A program made the translations under genes and the position numbers. The notes below the pieces were generated by a model. The model ran no database searches, was not told where the DNA came from, and was given only the letters and a program-made list of their open reading frames with translations. Shown piece after piece: positions 37,329-46,337 of a stretch of 64,000 nucleotides of DNA. The stretch's first letter is position 1; each line of letters begins with the position of its first letter. Source of the stretch: Pirellulales bacterium (lineage in GTDB: Bacteria > Planctomycetota > Planctomycetia > Pirellulales > Lacipirellulaceae); the NCBI GenBank assembly GCA_020847515.1, contig JADLBW010000161.1, positions 25,277 through 89,276 of the forward strand, in the 5' to 3' direction.

Positions 37329-38885
37329 ATGCATCGCTTCCCCTCTAGCCCAGGAGCGTTGCTCGCAGCTCGGGCGGGATACTCCCGCAGCGACGTGAAA
37401 GATCAACCAGCCAACGCCGCACAACTGAATCAAGATCGCGCGCCGATCCTTGAAACGCTGCGCGACTACATCGCCGGAGGCACGTACGCCTTCCACACGC
37501 CGGGGCACAAGGCCGGTCGGTTCGCTCCGCCGGAGCTGGTCGAGCTGTTCGGCCAGACGGCATTTGACTACGACCTGCCGGCGATGACGGCGACTGATAA
37601 CCTCCTCCACCCGGCGCACTGTGTGCAGGAGGCGCAAGCGCTTGCCGCCGAGGTGTTCGGCGCCGCGGCGACGTTCTATCTCGGCGGCGGCGCCACTACG
37701 GGCATCGCCGCCATGATCCTCGCCGCCGTTCCGCCCGGCGGGACGATTCTGCTGCCCCGCAACGTCCATCGCTCCGTGGCGGCGGCGCTGGTCCTCTCCG
37801 GCGCGCGGCCCCGCTTCATCGAGCCGCAGGTCCTGCCCCACTGCGGCGCCCTCGGCATCAGCGGCGAGACCATCGCCGCCGAACTGGCCCGCGAGCCCGC
37901 CAGCGCCGTCCTCCTCACGCGTCCCACCTACTACGGACTGGCCCGCGACCTATGTGAAGTCTCGGCCGCATGCCGCCGCTACGGCATACCTCTGCTGGTC
38001 GACGAGGCCCACGGCCCTCACTTTCGGTTCCTGCCGGAAGGCGCCCCGCGGCCAGCGCTCGACGAAGGCGCCGACCTCGTCGCTCAAAGCGCCCATAAGA
38101 CCCTCAGCTCGCTCGTCGGCACAGCGCAGGTGCACGTTGGCCGCAACTCGCCCATCAGTCCCGCACGGTTCCGCGACGCCTTCAATCTGCTGCAGACGAC
38201 CAGCCCGAACTATCTGCAACTGATTTCGCTCGACGCCACCCGCCGCTACTTGGCCCGCGAGGGTCGCGCGCTCTTCGCCGAAGCCGTCTCTGCCGCACAG
38301 CGACTGATCCGCGACATCGACGCCCTGCCAGGCCTGAAGGTCCTCAGCACCGCCGGCGACGGGCGCCTCGCCGACCATCGCCAAGATCCGCTCCGCCTGG
38401 TGATCAACGTCGCAGCCGCGGGCTGGACCGGCTACGACGTCGAGATGCTGCTGCGCACCCGCTACCGAGTTGAAGACGAGCTTTCCGACTGGTTCAATAT
38501 CGTCCTGGTTACCAGCCCCCACGACGACGCCGCGGCCACCGAGCGGCTGCTCGCGGGCTTGCGCGAGATCAGCGCCCGCCCCAAGCCGCCCGTAAAGTCG
38601 AAAATTGCCGAAGCGTCGAACCTGCTGCAACCGGCCATCCCGCCGCTGGCGATGACGCCGCGCGACGCCGCGCTCGGGCCAAAGCAGGCCGTGCCGCTTG
38701 CCCGATCGGTGGGCCGCGTGTGCGCCGAGAGCATCATGTTCTACCCGCCCGGCATACCGCTGTTGATGCCTGGGGAGGTGGTAACGGCGGAGATCCTCGA
38801 CGTTTGCCGCGAACTGCTCGCCGGCGGCGCCCACTGCTACGCCAGCGATCCCGCGCTTGGTACCATACGGGTGGTGGCGGGGTGA
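37329..38885 (+). CDS. Orn/Lys/Arg decarboxylase-type PLP enzyme
   Basis: This ~518-aa fold-type I PLP enzyme is of the biosynthetic decarboxylase group (SpeA/Cad-like). The N-terminal HTPGHKAGRF, the cofactor-binding DEAHGPHFRF and the PLP lysine in QSAHKTLSS are all present, as is the C-terminal substrate domain with YPPGIPLLMPGE. It should make a polyamine precursor (agmatine, cadaverine or putrescine); the substrate is not decided by the visible residues. The start is uncertain: ATG 37329 is used, and GTG 37395 would remove a non-conserved leader. Confidence 0.87.
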   Translation: MHRFPSSPGALLAARAGYSRSDVKDQPANAAQLNQDRAPILETLRDYIAGGTYAFHTPGHKAGRFAPPELVELFGQTAFDYDLPAMTATDNLLHPAHCVQEAQALAAEVFGAAATFYLGGGATTGIAAMILAAVPPGGTILLPRNVHRSVAAALVLSGARPRFIEPQVLPHCGALGISGETIAAELAREPASAVLLTRPTYYGLARDLCEVSAACRRYGIPLLVDEAHGPHFRFLPEGAPRPALDEGADLVAQSAHKTLSSLVGTAQVHVGRNSPISPARFRDAFNLLQTTSPNYLQLISLDATRRYLAREGRALFAEAVSAAQRLIRDIDALPGLKVLSTAGDGRLADHRQDPLRLVINVAAAGWTGYDVEMLLRTRYRVEDELSDWFNIVLVTSPHDDAAATERLLAGLREISARPKPPVKSKIAEASNLLQPAIPPLAMTPRDAALGPKQAVPLARSVGRVCAESIMFYPPGIPLLMPGEVVTAEILDVCRELLAGGAHCYASDPALGTIRVVAG

Positions 38886-38947
38886 CAGTGACTAGGCGAC
38901 TGGGCGCCCGGTATTGGTGAATTGCATCTCGCGTTTGTAATTCGGCT

Positions 38948-40072
38948 ATGTCGTCCCTCGATACGCCATCTCGCCCCCGCTCCGCCGCTGCCGGCGGCCT
39001 CGGCCTGCCGCCGTGCTGGTATCTCGATCCGGCAGTGTACGAAGCCGAGCGCGAGCTGATTGACGCCAGTCCACGGTTCGTGGGCCGATCGCAAATGGCG
39101 CCCCGCGACGGCGATTATGTCGCTCTTGAAGGCGCCAACTCCGGCAGCCTCATCGTCCGCCATCAAGGCGAAGTCCGGCTCGTCTCGAATGTTTGCCGCC
39201 ACCGCCAGGCGATCATGCTGCACGGCCGCGGCAATGCGAAGCGTATCGTTTGTCCGATCCACAACTGGGCCTACGGGTTGGACGGCCGGCAGTGCGCGGC
39301 GCCCCACTTTCCGGAAAACCCGTGCCTGAATTTGCCCGCCGTGCCGCTCAATGAGTGGCGCGGCTTGCTCTTCGCGGGTTTAGGCGATCCGGCTGCCGAC
39401 CTCGCGGCGCTCGACGATTGGCCCGAGCTGAACGCCGACGGCTACGTGCTCGACCGTATCGACTACGAGGAGCACGAGTTGAACTGGAAGTCGTTCATGG
39501 AGGTGTACCTCGAAGACTATCACGTCTCGGCCGTCCACCCGGGCTTTCGCACGTTTGTCAGCCCGGAAGACCTCCGCTCGCCCAAGCGCTCGGCCCACGG
39601 CGAGCGGTTCTACGCGGAGATGGTCGGCGCCCGCTGGCCCCTCGGTTCGCCCGGCTCGCCCCAGTTCGCCGAGTACCAGCGACTGCTCCTGGAAGTCACT
39701 GGCGGAATGGAACCAGAGTATGGCGCGATCTGGCTCAGCTACTTCCCGAGCACGCTCGTCGAGTGGTACCCGTTCTTTAATATCATCACCTGCTACACGC
39801 CACTCTCAGCCGAGCGAACGGCGCTCAGCTCGCAGTACTACGTTCGCCGCGACGTCCGCGAATCGCGTCCCGACTTGGTCGAGGCCTGCCATGCGGTGCT
39901 CGACGAAGTGACGGCCGAGGATCACGAGGCCTCGGTACGGCTCCACGCCGGGCGACGCGCGCTATGGCGCCAGGGCGAGCGGCGGCAAGGGCCGTACCAA
40001 GATCCTATGGAACAAGGCCTTCGCCACTTCCACGACTTCCTGCGAGTTGCCTGTCCGGCGTTCGACTATTGA
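38948..40072 (+). CDS. Rieske non-heme iron oxygenase, alpha-subunit type
   Basis: This 374-aa cytoplasmic oxygenase has a Rieske [2Fe-2S] site at Cys83-x-His85 and Cys102-x2-His105 (CRHR..CPIHNW). The mononuclear iron site in the C-terminal half is NWKSFMEVYLEDYHVSAVHPGF-like, with two histidines and a later acidic ligand. Such enzymes hydroxylate or demethylate aromatic rings or quaternary amines. No reductase or ferredoxin partner is adjacent. The last codon and stop lie inside the dispersed repeat copy 2. Confidence 0.88.
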   Translation: MSSLDTPSRPRSAAAGGLGLPPCWYLDPAVYEAERELIDASPRFVGRSQMAPRDGDYVALEGANSGSLIVRHQGEVRLVSNVCRHRQAIMLHGRGNAKRIVCPIHNWAYGLDGRQCAAPHFPENPCLNLPAVPLNEWRGLLFAGLGDPAADLAALDDWPELNADGYVLDRIDYEEHELNWKSFMEVYLEDYHVSAVHPGFRTFVSPEDLRSPKRSAHGERFYAEMVGARWPLGSPGSPQFAEYQRLLLEVTGGMEPEYGAIWLSYFPSTLVEWYPFFNIITCYTPLSAERTALSSQYYVRRDVRESRPDLVEACHAVLDEVTAEDHEASVRLHAGRRALWRQGERRQGPYQDPMEQGLRHFHDFLRVACPAFDY

Positions 40073-40164
40073 GAACTGCGCGGCTGATGAACCGTGCCTG
40101 GCCGGCGGCTGACGGCCAACCGCCGACGGCAAGACGGAAATATGGGCTCATTCTGGCCGCTAGG
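40065..40164 (+). repeat. Dispersed ~95-bp repeat, copy 2
   Basis: The same ordered boxes as at 34646-34740: CTATTGAGAACTGCG, ATGAACCGTGCCTGGC, CCGCCGACGGC and CATTCTGGCCGCTAG. The TGA of the first box is the stop codon of the Rieske gene, so the repeat has replaced or captured the end of that gene. Confidence 0.8.
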
Positions 40165-40275
40165 CGACGGCGGAGAGCCGACAGCCAGATTCGTCGCGGG
40201 TTCATTCGCGGCGCAGGAAGTAAAAGCAGCAATGCGATCGACGGTTTTCCGGAATGAACTGAGCGTTATCCGGCG

Positions 40276-40575
40276 TCAAGCGTCGCTGGTCGCTCGCCGC
40301 CGCGACTTCCGCCCGGCGCCGCTGGCGCTCCACTCTTTGGTAAGGGCCTCGAACACTTCCGGCGATTCGTATCGCACGACGCCCCGTCCTTCGGGCATCG
40401 GCCCGATGAGTCCGCGAAATACCGGCAAGCCGCGCAGGCTGAGATCGGTGCTACAGTCATCGATGCCAATCTGCGTGTGCATCCGCAGAATGGCGTCGTG
40501 GTGCTCATAGTCGCGGGCTCGCAGTTCGCCGTTTGTGCCGCGCGTGACGATACGGAAGGTTTTTCCTTTTGCCAT
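40276..40575 (-). CDS. Small hypothetical protein
   Basis: The 99-aa product (MAKGKTFRIVTRGTNGELRARDYEHHDAILR..) has regular beta/alpha patterning, a clear ATG and normal codon use. It ends in a basic Ser/Arg tail. No family was recognised. It stands alone between the Rieske gene and the tRNA. Function unknown. Confidence 0.65.
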   Translation of the reverse strand: MAKGKTFRIVTRGTNGELRARDYEHHDAILRMHTQIGIDDCSTDLSLRGLPVFRGLIGPMPEGRGVVRYESPEVFEALTKEWSASGAGRKSRRRATSDA

Positions 40576-40948
40576 AGCGCCGATCTAGAGTGCGTGGAAG
40601 GGAGTGCCAGGACAAGAGAAGATATCGGCCCCGATTGCCCTTCAGGCGCCGACATTTGCCTTTTCCACGCACACTAGCTATAGCACGCGAAACCGCCACA
40701 ACGAATCGACAAGACAATGTCGGCAAAACCCGCACGATTGCCGTTCGGGGGGCCGATTTTGACGGGCAATTCCGCGGGTTTCAGCCCCCAGCGGACGGCC
40801 TTTCAGAACGATCGTTGCGGGACTGCGGAAACCTCCCTCAAACGCTGCTGCCTTGATTAGACACGGTCGTCGAACCGGCCCGCCGCAGACATGCGGATGA
40901 ATGATTGCCGGCGGGCGTTCATCCCGTTAAACTTCTTAGGACCGGTGA
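40576..40948. other. Intergenic region upstream of tRNA-Ser
   Basis: No gene is supported. The tRNA promoter and the outer boundary of the integrated element should lie at its right end. A GCCGGCGGGC/GCCCGCCG-like inverted repeat is present near 40877-40920. Confidence 0.4.
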
Positions 40949-42441
40949 GGAGGGTAAGCGAATTGGCCAGCGGCCTGACTCGAAATCAGGTGCCCCGAAA
41001 GGGGTTGTGGGTTCGAATCCCATGCCCTCCGCTTTGGTTCGTGTGATGCGGACCGATGAGAAGTCGCGCGAGAAGCCCCGCTTTTGTCAGGGCTTTTTTC
41101 GTTTGGCGTTCGAAGTTTTGTCGACGGCTTCGAATCGTCATCGGTGCAATTCGGCGCCATCTTCAACGTCCTCGGTGCGGGGCGTTTGGCGCCGTTTTCG
41201 GCGCCCCTTGGCACCATAGTGGGCACCTTTTTCTGGCGGTCGACCGGGCCGTCTGTGCCGGTTGCGAGTTGCTGGGCGGCCTCGCCGTCAGGCGCGGCGG
41301 TCGGGATGGCGGGCAGACGATCCAGTGCGGATGTCAGGTCGACGATCCCGAGGTGAGTGTAACGGTCCATCGTCAGCGTGATCGTCGAGTGCCGGGCCAA
41401 CGCCTGCGCTTCCTTCGGGTGAGCGCCGCCGCGGGCGAGCGTGGAGATGAATTGGTGGCGTAGGGCGTGGAAGTCGAAGAAGCGCTTGTCGGCGTCCTTG
41501 TACGGGATCTTGGCGGCCTTCAGGTCCACTTGAATCATTTTAGCAGATCCCTTGCGCGACCAGCTTCCCGGCCAGAGGAGTTCGTTGCAGGCACGACCGC
41601 ACGACGCGAGGTACTCGCGGAGGATGACGGCAACGTCGGGCCGCAGAGGGAGACCATCGCGCCGTCGATGCTTCGAGTAGGCGGCCTCGACCGCGATCGT
41701 GGGCGGGGCGTCGTCGAGGTCGAAGCTTCTGGGCGTCAGGCTGGCCAACTCGCTGGCCCGCAAGCCGGTGGTCAGAGCGAGGTGGTACAGGACGGCTCGA
41801 TCTTCGCCTGAGAGCGTGCGAAATTGCTTGCCGTTGCGGGCGGCGGCGATGAGCTTTGCAATGTCGCCCGGTTCCAGCGTTCGCCGCTCGCGCCGCACGT
41901 CGACCTTCACATTGAGGGCTGACAGGTGGGCCAGGACGTCTTCGGCCGCGCGCCGGTCGCGGACCAGCCACCGCGTAAATCCCTTGATTGCTGTGAGATA
42001 GGCATTGCTTGTGCGGACGCCGCGGCCCTTGCCCCGTAGGTCTGCGAGCCACGTGGCGACCCGGGACGAGGAAATGTCGCGGATCAGCTTGAAGCCGCAA
42101 CCAGCGATGATCTTGTTGATGTAACTCGTGGTCAGCTTAACGTGGCTGGCAGCGTTTTCCTTCGACTCGAGGTGACCGCGGTAGTCCTCCACATGCTCGG
42201 CCAGCGGGCGTCGGGCATGGTCGTCGAACTGGTCGATCAGGCCGGCGGCCTTGCGCTCCTCGCGCGTGACCAACTCGTTCAGCATCGTCTGGGCTGCGGT
42301 CTTATCCGACGCCAGCGGGACGCGGCGATCGACCCCCGAGGCGTCGCGATACCGGCCCCACCATTTCTTGGACTTCGCTTTCACGCGCTGGCCGGTCTTC
42401 GGATCGGTTCGCGTGATCGGCTTCTTATAGAGGCTCGCCAT
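40936..42441 (-). CDS. int: Tyrosine-family integrase
   Basis: This 501-residue frame encodes a site-specific recombinase. The N-terminal core-binding SAM-like domain is at about residues 75-185. The catalytic domain shows Arg in TTGLRASEL, HALRHQF, ALARHSTI and the nucleophile Tyr in DRYTH, ending near residue 370. After that comes a ~100-residue low-complexity Lys/Ser/Pro tail, and residues ~471-498 are the antisense of the whole tRNA-Ser (the WDSNPQPLSG stretch). In the excised circle this tail would differ. The gene faces the tRNA and marks the left edge of the element. Confidence 0.92.
   Translation of the reverse strand: MASLYKKPITRTDPKTGQRVKAKSKKWWGRYRDASGVDRRVPLASDKTAAQTMLNELVTREERKAAGLIDQFDDHARRPLAEHVEDYRGHLESKENAASHVKLTTSYINKIIAGCGFKLIRDISSSRVATWLADLRGKGRGVRTSNAYLTAIKGFTRWLVRDRRAAEDVLAHLSALNVKVDVRRERRTLEPGDIAKLIAAARNGKQFRTLSGEDRAVLYHLALTTGLRASELASLTPRSFDLDDAPPTIAVEAAYSKHRRRDGLPLRPDVAVILREYLASCGRACNELLWPGSWSRKGSAKMIQVDLKAAKIPYKDADKRFFDFHALRHQFISTLARGGAHPKEAQALARHSTITLTMDRYTHLGIVDLTSALDRLPAIPTAAPDGEAAQQLATGTDGPVDRQKKVPTMVPRGAENGAKRPAPRTLKMAPNCTDDDSKPSTKLRTPNEKSPDKSGASRATSHRSASHEPKRRAWDSNPQPLSGHLISSQAAGQFAYPPHRS
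40949..41031 (+). tRNA. tRNA-Ser (anticodon CGA)
   Basis: The acceptor stem GGAGGGT pairs with GCCCTCC (last pair T-G). The anticodon arm is CCTGA-CTCGAAA-TCAGG, reading UCG codons. A long variable arm (GCCCCGAAAGGGG) and T-arm GTGGGTTCGAATCCCAT confirm the serine class. CCA is not encoded. The D-arm pairing is weak by eye. This is the integration target of the adjacent element. Confidence 0.93.
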
Positions 42442-42492
42442 TCAGTGCTACTCCAAAGTTGCGGCGGGCGATTCCGCCAGCGGTCACATTTT

Positions 42493-42843
42493 CTATGCGT
42501 GGTGCCCAGGCTCAAGCGATTTGTTGCCGTCGTTTGTCAGATTCTCGGGACGGTAGCCGATAAACTTGCCGCAATTGCCGCAGTGGGTACGAATCCGGGC
42601 GTCCTGGGGCGGCTCGTCGACCCATAGCTCCATACCACACAGGCAGGCGGCGCTCAGCGATTTTGCGCCCTGTTCGGTAGGCGGCCGAAGTTGCGAGATG
42701 ATATCCGCTCGTCTTTCGACGATCTGGTCCTTGAGATCCGCAGTGAGCACGCCTTTAGGCGCTCGGAAGCGAAGGACGCCTTCTGCGAGATGCAAGTCAA
42801 TGCCGTGGGCCGCTAGCTTTGTGAGCAGGGATTTTGCGCTCAT
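42493..42843 (-). CDS. TubC_N-like docking domain protein with zinc ribbon
   Basis: This 116-aa protein begins with a TubC N-terminal docking-type fold (LLTKLAAHGIDLHLAEGVLRFRAP..LKDQIVERRADIISQL, residues 5-52). It ends with a four-cysteine ribbon (CLCGMELW and CGNCGK). Similar proteins accompany primases in mobile elements, probably as protein-protein adaptors. Its ATG overlaps the stop of the primase gene by four bases, so the two are coupled. Confidence 0.7.
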   Translation of the reverse strand: MSAKSLLTKLAAHGIDLHLAEGVLRFRAPKGVLTADLKDQIVERRADIISQLRPPTEQGAKSLSAACLCGMELWVDEPPQDARIRTHCGNCGKFIGYRPENLTNDGNKSLEPGHHA

Positions 42844-45578
42844 AACTCGCCCTCCTCGAATTCGACATCGTTTCGTTCCGCACCGACCGTCTGAAGCTGC
42901 AAGTTTGCGTCATCAGCGTCATGTGCGTCATGGGAGACTTCGCTGCACGGATCGGCAGCGAGTTGCATCGTCGCTGCGTCGTGCCGGCGGATCGTCCACG
43001 ACCGTCGTGACGCTTCGCGGTGGTACTCGACTTCCCAGCCGGTAAGACGAAGGTTGGGGGATAGTCGCTTGAGGTGGCCTGCGAGCGATCGACCGTTCTT
43101 GGGCCAGCCATTGTGTCGTTTGATTTGCTCCGAGACTCGTTGTTCGATGGCGTTTAGCAGCTCGCTGGCGCTGCCATCCCACCCTTGATTGGTTTCAACA
43201 AACTCGAGGAGTGGCTGTCCGACTGGCGACGACTCGATAGCGAGGTCGTTTGCCGAGTTGCGGTTGCCTTGGTAGGCGGCGATGAAGTCACCATGTTCCC
43301 AGCCAATCGCCTTCTCGGCGGCAGTGACCCACAACGCGAAATCGGCCATCCGCGGCAGCTTGTCGAGCTTGGTATGCGGCAGCTCCCGCAGCGCACCGGA
43401 CAGCCCGTCCAGCAGCGCCCCAAAGATCTGCGGTTGTACTTGCTCGAAGGCGGTGACGATCTCCTCTTCGCGACGTCGCCCCTCTTCGGCGATCGCCGGT
43501 AGCCATACGATGAGGCAGCGGTCGAGCAAATCCGATCGCGTAGCTACCTCCTCGATGCTGGTGAGCAGCACGGGCCGCATGGCGTCGAAGATGATCTCGT
43601 CTTGGTCGGTGTAGAGTTCTCGGGTGGCGAACCCGCCGCCCGTACTGAGCCGGCAAAGAGCATCGGAGAGCCACGCCGGGACGAACGAGAGGTTGTCGTA
43701 AGCCAGGCACCACGAATTGTTGGCGCCGATCATCAGATCGCGAGGATCTCGGTGTTCCGAGCGGAGGGGCGCCGAATTGGGATCGACCAGATTGCGGAGC
43801 AGTCGACCGGTGGTGCTCTTCCCACTGCCTTGTTCTGCGAACAGGGCTAGGAGGGGGTAAGGGCCGCGAGGCCGTAGCGAGGCGAGTAGCCACGCGACGA
43901 CAAGCCGCCAGGTCGTGTCATCGACGTTTAGAAATCCGCGAAGTTGGCTGATTGACCCGCCAGCCTCAGGAGTCGGAAAGGACAGCATGCCGCGGGACCG
44001 GCGGAAGCGCACGGGCGCCTCCTCGATGATCTGCCAACCTTCGCGAGTCACCTCCACGACCTGCCAGGTTGAGTTGCAGAGGTCGATGTAGATGTTACCT
44101 TCGTGGCCGGCGACTCGAACATGAATGTCGTGCTCTTCGCCGTCGAAGAGCGCCGTCGCCTCCATGAGGTTCAGTGCTGCCGATAGGGCGTCAGAGTTGA
44201 TTGCCTTCCCCTCAGCCTCGAAGAACTGCTTGGCCACGTAGCGTTTGAATGTCTGGGACTTGATCGGCCAAGTCTCAAGATGGTCGCCCACGGGCACTGT
44301 GGCATAGGCATCGCTGCCGGGCGTGTGCCATAGGTCCCATTCGGCCGCCATGTTGGCCGCGAGGGTCGATTGGCTTTCCGGCTCCCCATCGTCGCAGATG
44401 GCGCCCCCTTCTTCGTCGGCCTGATCGGCGAGCGCCGTCATCTGGGGATCGACCAATGGCCCGAGCACATCGACGCCGATCGAGAGCTTCGCGGCCAGCT
44501 TCTTCACGAACCGGTCACGGGAGACGCTACTGTTCGTATCGATGTTGTCGCGGTGCGTAATCTCGCCGCAGACGGCGGTCACCAGCCGTTGGGGCTTTTT
44601 GCCTGCGGGGATGACCTTAAGCGTGATAGGCGCCGACTCGGGCACCTCGATCTCGGCTGTCGCAGTTCGCTCGCCGCCTGGCGGTGTTTCCTCGAACGCT
44701 GGCTTGGCGTCCGTAATTGCTTGTCGCACTAGCGCTTCGCCATCCTTTTGTCGAAGCACATCCCGCACATCGGCGCCATTCGACTCGGCGAATTCGGCAG
44801 GCAACGAAGCGACTCGCACCGACGCTGCGACGCCACGCAGCACCTTGGCCGAATGCTCGGCTCCCTCCACGCCCGCCTTGTCTCGGTCCGGAACAAGGAT
44901 AACGTCGGCGCCAGCGAACAGGCGGACGAATTTGGCTGCGAGCCGGCAGGTGTTCACGCCGCATGCCAGAAAGCCAAGTCCGTGCAGTGCGGCAGCATCC
45001 TTCGGTCCCTCGACTAGCAGCCACGGTTCGCCATCGGCCGGCAACCGCACCTTGCCTTCCTCGTGCGGAAAGAACAGCCCCGCTTTCCGCCCCTTGGCAA
45101 ACATTCCCTTACTGCCGTCGGCCCACAAGCGGAAGGTAGTGCATTGTGTCCCTTCTGGCCCGTAGGCGGGCAAGAAGATCGAGTCCAACGTCATCGGTTT
45201 GGCACCATACGCGATCAGCGATTCGCGCGGGATCGACTTTTGCCTCGCGATCAGACCAATCGGATCGGGCATATCGCTGGCGGCGCCGTTGTGATTGGCG
45301 GATGGCGTCGGCTCAAAGGCGCCAATGGCGATCATGACCTGCTTCGCCTGCTCGCGGTCGCCCAGCATTTTTTCTGCGAGTTGGAATGGCGACCACTTGG
45401 CGCCGCACGAGAAGCAGTGCGCTACGCCCGTCTGCTGGTGGAGGCGAAACGCATCGCTAGACTTGCAGGCGACACACGGGCCAGCGAGATCATGGCCCTC
45501 ACGTTTGTACTCGCCGAGCCCGAGGCTGCCGGCGAGCGCAATGCCGATCTGACTATTCGGCCCGATAGGAATCGTCAT
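42840..45578 (-). CDS. Primase/helicase of the integrated element
   Basis: This 912-aa replication protein has a CHC2-type zinc finger (Cys35, Cys38, Cys55, Cys58), then a Toprim domain at about 185-265 (LLVEGPKDAAAL, VPDRDKAGVEGAE). A long linker precedes a P-loop ATPase with FAEQGSGKSTTGRLL near residue 590 and a downstream CLAYDNLS/LLTSIEEV pattern. The layout fits phage- or plasmid-like primase-helicases. The ATG at 45578 has GGGAGG upstream and overlaps the preceding HTH gene's stop by four bases. It suggests the element can replicate after excision. Confidence 0.85.
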   Translation of the reverse strand: MTIPIGPNSQIGIALAGSLGLGEYKREGHDLAGPCVACKSSDAFRLHQQTGVAHCFSCGAKWSPFQLAEKMLGDREQAKQVMIAIGAFEPTPSANHNGAASDMPDPIGLIARQKSIPRESLIAYGAKPMTLDSIFLPAYGPEGTQCTTFRLWADGSKGMFAKGRKAGLFFPHEEGKVRLPADGEPWLLVEGPKDAAALHGLGFLACGVNTCRLAAKFVRLFAGADVILVPDRDKAGVEGAEHSAKVLRGVAASVRVASLPAEFAESNGADVRDVLRQKDGEALVRQAITDAKPAFEETPPGGERTATAEIEVPESAPITLKVIPAGKKPQRLVTAVCGEITHRDNIDTNSSVSRDRFVKKLAAKLSIGVDVLGPLVDPQMTALADQADEEGGAICDDGEPESQSTLAANMAAEWDLWHTPGSDAYATVPVGDHLETWPIKSQTFKRYVAKQFFEAEGKAINSDALSAALNLMEATALFDGEEHDIHVRVAGHEGNIYIDLCNSTWQVVEVTREGWQIIEEAPVRFRRSRGMLSFPTPEAGGSISQLRGFLNVDDTTWRLVVAWLLASLRPRGPYPLLALFAEQGSGKSTTGRLLRNLVDPNSAPLRSEHRDPRDLMIGANNSWCLAYDNLSFVPAWLSDALCRLSTGGGFATRELYTDQDEIIFDAMRPVLLTSIEEVATRSDLLDRCLIVWLPAIAEEGRRREEEIVTAFEQVQPQIFGALLDGLSGALRELPHTKLDKLPRMADFALWVTAAEKAIGWEHGDFIAAYQGNRNSANDLAIESSPVGQPLLEFVETNQGWDGSASELLNAIEQRVSEQIKRHNGWPKNGRSLAGHLKRLSPNLRLTGWEVEYHREASRRSWTIRRHDAATMQLAADPCSEVSHDAHDADDANLQLQTVGAERNDVEFEEGEL

Positions 45579-45814
45579 TGCCGTGCCTCCCAGTCGGCAC
45601 GGCGCGGACACCCAGCCTCTACCCACTGGCGAAGCTCATCCAGCCGCCAAAGAGTCGAGCGGCCGATTCGAACCGGTTTGGGAATCATCCCAGCCGAGTC
45701 CCAGGTTCGCCATGTACGAAGCGACTTGCCACACATCTGGGCGGCTTGTTTGGCGGTGACGAGAAGTGCACTGGCTTCCTCGTCAGGCATCCGCATCTGC
45801 CTGGCTGCGTCCAT
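45575..45814 (-). CDS. AlpA/excisionase-like HTH protein, copy B
   Basis: The 79-aa product carries a MerR-like winged HTH (TAKQAAQMCGKSLRTWRTWD..IPKPVRIGRSTLWRLDEL), the layout of AlpA and Xis proteins. It starts from a strong AGGAGG site and overlaps the primase gene. Likely roles are excision or control of the integration module. Confidence 0.82.
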   Translation of the reverse strand: MDAARQMRMPDEEASALLVTAKQAAQMCGKSLRTWRTWDSAGMIPKPVRIGRSTLWRLDELRQWVEAGCPRRADWEARQ

Positions 45815-45894
45815 TCGTCCTCCTTCTCGGGCTCGTCGCTGTGGCCCGTCGCAGTGATCCTTGCTAAAATCGCGATATAGGAAGTCTCTCTTGG

Positions 45895-45932
45895 TTCAAC
45901 GCCCGCCTCCGTGGCGGGCGTTGTCGTTCTAT
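45895..45932. terminator. Hairpin between the two HTH genes
   Basis: A 9-bp stem (AACGCCCGC / GCGGGCGTT) with a 7-base loop is followed on the plus strand by GTCGTTCT. It could limit transcription between the two excisionase-like genes. The 189-bp spacer has no gene. Confidence 0.45.
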
Positions 45933-46003
45933 GGACCGCCGGGGTGTCGAACCCCGCTGGGGAAGATAGGAAGCCTCCCTTGGCCCGCGCCGCGGCCCAG
46001 GGG

Positions 46004-46228
46004 TCAACAGGTTCTTTCCTGCTCCCAAACATCGCGATCGGGAGCTCCTGAGGCGATCCACTCGCGTATCTCACCCAGCGGCCAACGCACCGCTCGACCC
46101 AGCCGAACAGGTCGAGGCAGCTTTCCCTGGGCGTTCAGCGACCACAGATGCCGCTTAGAAATGCCGAGAAGCTCGGCTAACTGGTTTGCAGAAATGGCGA
46201 GTGATTCTTCGCCGGCGGTAAGTTGCAT
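46004..46228 (-). CDS. AlpA/excisionase-like HTH protein, copy A
   Basis: The 74-aa product has the same AlpA-type winged HTH (SANQLAELLGISKRHLWSLNAQGKLPRPVRLGRAVRWPL). It is related to copy B but clearly diverged, so not a recent duplicate. The ATG at 46228 is preferred over a TTG five codons upstream. It is the first gene of the integration/replication module. Confidence 0.82.
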   Translation of the reverse strand: MQLTAGEESLAISANQLAELLGISKRHLWSLNAQGKLPRPVRLGRAVRWPLGEIREWIASGAPDRDVWEQERTC

Positions 46229-46290
46229 CGTCCTATCCCACAATTACGCGTTTCGATGAGTCGAAGCGTTACTGTGGGAATTCTGACGCA

Positions 46291-46336
46291 GGACAGTGCT
46301 TGGCGTCTGTCCGCAACAGTGTCCGGTACACTGTCC
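46291..46336. promoter_or_regulatory. Operator-like palindromes upstream of the HTH gene
   Basis: A perfect inverted repeat, ACAGTGT-CCGGT-ACACTGT, occupies 46316-46334, and a second, GGACAG..CTGTCC, lies at 46291-46312. CACTGTCC appears once on each strand. The cluster lies about 65 bases before the HTH gene start, where a promoter for the integration module should be. Confidence 0.6.
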
Positions 46337-46337
46337 C

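Noticed and set aside
40936..41031. Conserved C-terminal integrase domain containing WDSNPQP
   Set aside because: This stretch is simply antisense tRNA-Ser, not a protein domain.
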